A stretch of DNA of 64,000 nt from Corynebacterium minutissimum (GTDB taxonomy: Bacteria; Actinomycetota; Actinomycetes; Mycobacteriales; Mycobacteriaceae), in the NCBI RefSeq assembly GCF_000988205.1, contig NZ_LAYQ01000012.1:186001-250000 (forward strand). Reading direction: 5' to 3'. Shown one piece after another: positions 59,681 through 64,000 of the stretch. Every line of letters starts with the position of its first letter. Position 1 is the first letter of the stretch. Both the position numbers and the translations under genes were made by a program. Below the pieces are notes generated by a model that did no database searches, was not told the origin of the DNA, and saw only the letters and a program-made list of their open reading frames with translations.

Positions 59681-60700
59681 ATGAAACTTGCAGTGATTGG
59701 CGGCGACGGCATTGGCCCCGAGGTAACCGCGGAAGCGCTCAAGGTTCTGCGCGCGGTGCGCGAGGACATCGAGGTGACCGACTATGACCTGGGTGCTCGA
59801 CGCTACCTGCGCAACGGAGAGCTGCTTACCGACGCCGACCTGGCCTCCCTGCGCGAGCACGACGCCATCCTGCTCGGTGCGATTGGCGCCCCGGGTGAGG
59901 TTCCGCCCGGCGTCTTGGAGCGCGGCCTGCTGCTGAAGATGCGTTTTGCGCTCGACCACCACGTTAACCTGCGCCCCTCCAAGTTGTACCCGACGTCTAC
60001 CTCGCCTCTGGCAAACCCGGGCGATATCGACTTCGTCGTTGTCCGTGAGGGCACCGAAGGTCTGTACTGCGGAAACGGCGGCACGCTGCGCGAAGGCACT
60101 GAGCACGAGGTGGCCTCGGAGGTTTCCCAGAACACCCGCTACGGCGTTGAGCGCGTGGTGCGCGATGCCTTCCAGCGTGCGATGTCCCGCCGCAAGCACG
60201 TCACGCTGGTGCACAAGACCAACGTTTTGGTCAATGCCGGCGGGCTGTGGCAGCGCACCGTGAACGAGGTGGCACAGGAGTTTCCGGAGGTCACCGTGGA
60301 CTACAACCACATCGATGCCGCAACCATCTACATGGTCACCGATCCCGCGCGCTACGACGTCATCGTGACCGACAACCTCTTTGGTGACATCCTGACTGAC
60401 CTGGCCGGTGCTGTTACCGGTGGCATCGGCTTAGCCGCCTCCGGAAACATTGACGCCTCCGGTGCGAATCCCTCCATGTTCGAGCCTGTCCACGGTTCTG
60501 CCCCGGACATTGCGGGCAAAGGGATTGCGGACCCGACCGCGGCGATCCTCTCGGCCGCGATGCTACTGCGCCACCTCGGCGACGAGGACAACGCTGTGCG
60601 CATCGAGGAGGCCGTTGCTGCCGACGTCTCCTCCCGCGGGGATGCGCAGCCGAAGACTACCGAAATTGGTGACCGAATCGCCTCCGCGCTGCGCGCCTAG
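59681..60700 (+). CDS. leuB: 3-Isopropylmalate dehydrogenase
   Basis: 339 aa. It oxidises and decarboxylates 3-isopropylmalate in leucine synthesis. [31 protein letters not shown], and the NAD/metal motif [21 protein letters not shown] are diagnostic, with [18 protein letters not shown] 59681 has AAAGGAAT 9 nt upstream; the longer frame from 59561 runs through the serA terminator. Intact, unlike ilvB and ilvD. Confidence 0.96.
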   Translation: MKLAVIGGDGIGPEVTAEALKVLRAVREDIEVTDYDLGARRYLRNGELLTDADLASLREHDAILLGAIGAPGEVPPGVLERGLLLKMRFALDHHVNLRPSKLYPTSTSPLANPGDIDFVVVREGTEGLYCGNGGTLREGTEHEVASEVSQNTRYGVERVVRDAFQRAMSRRKHVTLVHKTNVLVNAGGLWQRTVNEVAQEFPEVTVDYNHIDAATIYMVTDPARYDVIVTDNLFGDILTDLAGAVTGGIGLAASGNIDASGANPSMFEPVHGSAPDIAGKGIADPTAAILSAAMLLRHLGDEDNAVRIEEAVAADVSSRGDAQPKTTEIGDRIASALRA

Positions 60701-60717
60701 CACTGTATGGTTGGCGC

Positions 60718-62586
60718 ATGAGCGTCGAAATAGACGAGGTCACTAGTTTCCTCGCCCAGCACGAGCCTTTCTCCCGCCTGCCGGAGGAAGAGCTCACCGC
60801 GCTGTCTGCACAGCTGAGCATGATCTACCTGCGCCGCGGGGATGTCCCCGTCCGGCTCGGGGAGGAGAACGCGTTCCTACACATCATCCGCACCGGGGCA
60901 ATAGATGTTCTGGGAGAGGATGGCGTCCTTCTCGATCGGCGCGAACCCGGGCTGACCTTTGGCTATTCCACGCTGCAGGGTGAGCCGGTTTCCGTCTATG
61001 AGATGGTCGCGGTCGAAGACAGTCTGGTCTTCACCCTGCCGCAGCACGCTTTTAGCGAGTGCGCCCAACGCAACCCAGACATCGCACGGTTCTTTTCGGC
61101 CAAGTCGCGCCAGATCCGAGCAGCAGCCCGCGAGCTGTCCGATTCCGCACCGACGGATGTTCTCCGCACGCCGCTGCAGGACCTTATCCGCACCGACGTG
61201 CTCACCGCTCCGCCCACCACCACGATCGCGGAAGCCGCTGGCCTGATGACTGACCGGAGTGTGTCCTCGCTCCTCGTCGTGGAGCCCGGGAACCAGAACG
61301 GCACCCGCCTTAAGGGCATCGTGACGGACCGCGATCTGCGTTCGCGCGTGCTCGCCGTTCACCGGGATCCTGGCCAGGCGGTGGGGGAGATCATGACGCC
61401 CAACCCGCTGACGGTATCTGCCGATGCCCCCGCCATGGAGGCGCTGCTGCACATGGCCGAGCGAGGTATCCACCACCTGCCGGTGGTCACCGAGGGCGCA
61501 TTGCAGGGCATTGTCACGCAGTCGGACGTTACGCGCCTGCTCCATAACGATCCGCTCTACCTCACCGCGGATCTCTCACGGCGCAGCAGTGCCGCTGAGC
61601 TTCGTGGCGCTTTTCAGGAAGCCACGCGCCTGGCCGGGCGTTACGTGGAGCGTGGCTCCACCCCGGCGGAAGCCTCCAGCCTGGTCACGCTCGCCGCCGA
61701 TGCAGTGGCCCGCCGACTGTGCACGCTAGCCGAGGAGGAACTCGGACCCCCGCCGGTCGAGTATGCCTTCGTGGCCGTCGGTTCGCAGGGCCGCCGGGAA
61801 ATGGCGCTAGCCTCGGATCAGGACAATGCTCTGGTTCTCGCTGATGACTACGATGCCGCGGTACACGGCGACTACTTCGCGCGGATGAGCTCCTTCGTCT
61901 GCCAAGGGCTTGCCGACGCCGGCCAAGTTCTCTGCCCCGGCAACATGATGGCGATGAACGAAGAATGGCGGATGACCCGGACCCACTGGATCGATACCTT
62001 CCGTAGGTGGATCCGGGAGCCCCAACCGGAGGCTCTGCTCAACGCGCAGATCTTCTTCGATTTCCGTGTCCTCTATGGCAGCGAGGAGCTGGGCCGAGAA
62101 GTCCACACTGCTGCCGTAGAAATGGGTAAAGGGGCAACTCGCTTGCACGCGCACCTGGCCAGCTTGGCAGCGCGCCGCGAGCCGCCGCTGACCTTCTTCC
62201 GGGGGCTCGTGGTGGAGCGCGATGGCGACTACGCCAACACCCTCGACATCAAGAAGGGCGGGACCGCCGGAATCGTGCAGATGGCCCGGCTCTTCGCCTT
62301 GGCTTCCGGCTCGACGGTGGTGGATACCCGCCAGCGTCTCAGAGAAGCCGCCGGTAACGCGGTGAGCCACCAGGGGGCGCAGGAGCTTCTCGACGCCTTT
62401 GATTACCTACGCTCCCTCTCCTTCCAACACCAAGCCCACCAGCTGCGCGAGGGACAGCAGCCCAATTACAACATCGGCCCCAAGAGCCTGGGGCGCATGG
62501 AACGCGAGCACCTGCGCGATGCCTTCCGGGCGATCAAGTCGATGCAGAATGCCCTCGCGACCAAATACCCGGTGAGGAATATCTAG
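60718..62586 (+). CDS. Cyclic-nucleotide-binding/CBS/DUF294 nucleotidyltransferase-like protein
   Basis: 622 aa. Order of domains: cNMP-binding-like (about 10-130), two CBS repeats (MTDRSVSSLLVVEP; MTPNPLTVSADAPAMEALLHMAERGIHHLPVV read in parts), a GlnD-like DUF294 nucleotidyltransferase (FVAVGSQGRREMALASDQDNAL, with the G-S and D-x-D-type residues) and a helical DUF294_C tail. Such proteins are predicted signal-transduction enzymes. ATG 60718 is 17 bp after leuB. The exonuclease gene starts on the base after its stop, as in C. glutamicum by recall (cg1456-cg1457). Confidence 0.87.
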   Translation: MSVEIDEVTSFLAQHEPFSRLPEEELTALSAQLSMIYLRRGDVPVRLGEENAFLHIIRTGAIDVLGEDGVLLDRREPGLTFGYSTLQGEPVSVYEMVAVEDSLVFTLPQHAFSECAQRNPDIARFFSAKSRQIRAAARELSDSAPTDVLRTPLQDLIRTDVLTAPPTTTIAEAAGLMTDRSVSSLLVVEPGNQNGTRLKGIVTDRDLRSRVLAVHRDPGQAVGEIMTPNPLTVSADAPAMEALLHMAERGIHHLPVVTEGALQGIVTQSDVTRLLHNDPLYLTADLSRRSSAAELRGAFQEATRLAGRYVERGSTPAEASSLVTLAADAVARRLCTLAEEELGPPPVEYAFVAVGSQGRREMALASDQDNALVLADDYDAAVHGDYFARMSSFVCQGLADAGQVLCPGNMMAMNEEWRMTRTHWIDTFRRWIREPQPEALLNAQIFFDFRVLYGSEELGREVHTAAVEMGKGATRLHAHLASLAARREPPLTFFRGLVVERDGDYANTLDIKKGGTAGIVQMARLFALASGSTVVDTRQRLREAAGNAVSHQGAQELLDAFDYLRSLSFQHQAHQLREGQQPNYNIGPKSLGRMEREHLRDAFRAIKSMQNALATKYPVRNI

Positions 62587-63204
62587 ATGTGGAATCGCTG
62601 GAGCCGCCGGGCGGACTGGGGCGCGCCCCCGCGCACCACACCCCTTGATGACGTGGGCTTGTTGGCCGTGGACATGGAGACGACCAGCCTTAACCCCCGC
62701 ACGGGGAAGATCGTCTCTATTGGCTGGGTTCCGGTTAATGGCAGAACCATCGACTTATCCGGTGCTGGCTATATCGTGGTGCGCGGTGCGCAGGTGGCCG
62801 ACGACTCGCATGTCCACCTGCTGACCCAAAACGTCATCGACGCCGGAGAGGAGCTGGAGAGCGCCATGGAGCAGTTGCGCCAGGCGGTGCAGGGACGCGC
62901 GTTGCTCGCACACTTCTCAGCGCTGGAGGTGGGATTCATTGAGGCGGCATCGCGCGCGGTGTTCGGAGAGCGCCCGCGGCTGAGCGTGGTGGATACCTTT
63001 GCGTTGGAGCGGCGCCACATGGAGCGCATGGGCACCTACCCGCGCGGCGAGGACCTACGCCTTCCCCGAGTCCGTGAGCGCTATGGTCTGCCGCGCTATG
63101 GCAGCCACAATGCGCTCAGCGACGCCCTGGCTTGCGCAGAGCTATACCTAGCGCAGCGGGGGAGCACGCGAGCGGTGACCCTGGGGGACGTCGTCCAGCG
63201 CTGA
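62587..63204 (+). CDS. DnaQ-like DEDDh 3'-5' exonuclease
   Basis: 205 aa. Exo I is AVDMETTSLNPRTGKIVSIGW (D-x-E), Exo II lies around LLAHFSALEVGFIEAA, and the closing H-x-x-x-x-D is in SHNALSDALACAELY. It could proofread DNA or trim RNA, and it stands alone as one domain. ATG 62587 abuts the stop of the DUF294 gene, so both are translated from one transcript; the pairing of these two families recurs in other bacteria. Confidence 0.88.
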   Translation: MWNRWSRRADWGAPPRTTPLDDVGLLAVDMETTSLNPRTGKIVSIGWVPVNGRTIDLSGAGYIVVRGAQVADDSHVHLLTQNVIDAGEELESAMEQLRQAVQGRALLAHFSALEVGFIEAASRAVFGERPRLSVVDTFALERRHMERMGTYPRGEDLRLPRVRERYGLPRYGSHNALSDALACAELYLAQRGSTRAVTLGDVVQR

Positions 63205-63284
63205 GATAGACAACGCTTCCTTTGCAACCTTTACTGCAGACCCCTGATCGTGTGTTAAAAATCCTTGCGAGTAGTATGGCCGTT

Positions 63285-64000
63285 ATGCGTTTAGGACGAA
63301 TTGCTCACACCGAAGGTATCTGTTTTGCCATCATCGATGGTCCCGCCGACGCCCCGCTGGATCAGCTGGTGGCCAAGGAAATTTCCGGCACACCGTTTAC
63401 GCCGCCGGAGCCCACTGGCCGCGAGTGGCCGCTGAGTGAGGTGCGCTTGTTGGCGCCGACCCTGCCGACCAAGGTCGTAGCGCTCGGCCGCAACTACGCC
63501 GACCACGTGGCGGAGGTCTTCAAGGAGTCTGCCGAGCACCTGCCGCCGACGATCTTCATCAAGCCTTCCACCGCGGTCATTGGCCCGGGTGCGCCCATCA
63601 AGATTCCGGAGTTCGCCACCAACGTGGAGTTCGAGGGTGAGCTCGCCGTCGTGATCTCCAAGGTCTCGAAGAATATCGACCCAGAGAAGTGGCGCGACCA
63701 CGTCGTCGGCTACACCATTTGTAACGATGTTTCTTCGCGTGACCTGCAGTTCCAGGATGGCCAGTGGGCGCGCGCGAAGGGCATCGACACCTTCTGCCCG
63801 CTGGGCCCGTGGATTGAGACGGACCTGGACTGCATCAATCTCGACGATCAGAGGATCAACGCATACCTCACGCACGATGGCAAGCGCGAGCAGAAGCAGG
63901 ACTCCAACACCGACCAGATGATTGTGAAGATGGGCGATGTTATCGCTGAGATCTCGCGGTCTTACACCCTGCTGCCGGGCGATGTTATCACCACCGGCTC
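63285..64000 (+). CDS. odx: Fumarylacetoacetase-fold oxaloacetate decarboxylase, 3' end outside the window
   Basis: Partial: 238 codons, then the window ends. LPTKVVALGRNYADHVAE, PTIFIKPSTAVIGPG, EFEGELAVVI and GYTICNDVSSRDLQFQD are the FAHA motifs, with metal-binding Glu pair and Asp. The C. glutamicum gene with this neighbourhood (cg1458, next to the DUF294 and DnaQ-like genes) encodes an oxaloacetate decarboxylase, so odx is the likely function; the fold alone would also allow acylpyruvase activity. ATG 63285 is fixed by TAGTAT (63272-63277) 7 nt before it. Confidence 0.85.
   Translation, partial: MRLGRIAHTEGICFAIIDGPADAPLDQLVAKEISGTPFTPPEPTGREWPLSEVRLLAPTLPTKVVALGRNYADHVAEVFKESAEHLPPTIFIKPSTAVIGPGAPIKIPEFATNVEFEGELAVVISKVSKNIDPEKWRDHVVGYTICNDVSSRDLQFQDGQWARAKGIDTFCPLGPWIETDLDCINLDDQRINAYLTHDGKREQKQDSNTDQMIVKMGDVIAEISRSYTLLPGDVITTG

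Overview
The window is chromosomal DNA from a Corynebacterium. It carries mycothione reductase (mtr), malate:quinone oxidoreductase (mqo), the lysE/lysG exporter-regulator pair, the ilvBNC operon with a leader-peptide attenuator, an odx-type oxaloacetate decarboxylase, and the actinobacterial rimP-nusA-ylxR-infB-rbfA-DHH-MATE-pptH-pptT block. The base composition is GC-rich, which by eye suits species such as C. aurimucosum, C. striatum or C. minutissimum better than C. glutamicum; the species cannot be settled from this sequence. No tRNA, rRNA, CRISPR array, prophage or insertion sequence was seen.

Layout. 1-8.8 kb: a class B penicillin-binding lipoprotein, map, two paralogous small secreted proteins, mtr with a frameshifted hydrolase upstream, and mqo. 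8.8-16.5 kb: selO-phzF, a GalT-like DUF4921 gene, an accessory AAA ATPase with octamer repeats at its promoter, yaaA, proS and a small membrane protein. 16.5-32.4 kb: a translation, RNA and cofactor block (DUF4439 lipoprotein, rimP, nusA, ylxR, infB, rbfA, DHH phosphoesterase, MATE, pptH, pptT, truB, ribF, nucleoside hydrolase, rpsO, pnp). 32.4-37 kb: a variable junction with an AMIN-like lipoprotein, a VOC protein, a palindrome cluster, a DUF222/HNH gene and a drug-efflux MFS gene. 37-47.6 kb: pfkA, an AspT-like transporter, gatB, adh, a YkvI-like transporter, lysE/lysG, a DoxX protein and a membrane protein/winged-helix pair. 47.6-64 kb: branched-chain amino acid and serine synthesis (ilvD, ilvB, ilvN, ilvC, serA, leuB) interspersed with a GT87 glycosyltransferase, a PH-like membrane protein, a lone DUF262 protein, a lipoprotein, a CBS/DUF294 signalling protein, a DnaQ-like exonuclease and the start of odx.

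Three themes stand out. First, many genes have a TANNNT -10 box placed 6-8 nt before the start codon with no ribosome binding site. This is the signature of leaderless mRNAs, and it fixes many start codons. Several divergent pairs are arranged as back-to-back leaderless promoters. Second, six genes (hydrolase, HNH, ykvI-like, GT87, ilvD, ilvB) are each broken by one single-base indel while the reading frame is otherwise well kept. This could mean residual assembly error or recent decay that includes two consecutive-pathway ilv genes. Third, several regulatory structures merit a look: a leaderless Ile/Leu/Val leader peptide before ilvB, crossing hairpins before the ykvI-like gene, two triple-octamer clusters before the AAA ATPase, and palindromes beside the HNH gene.
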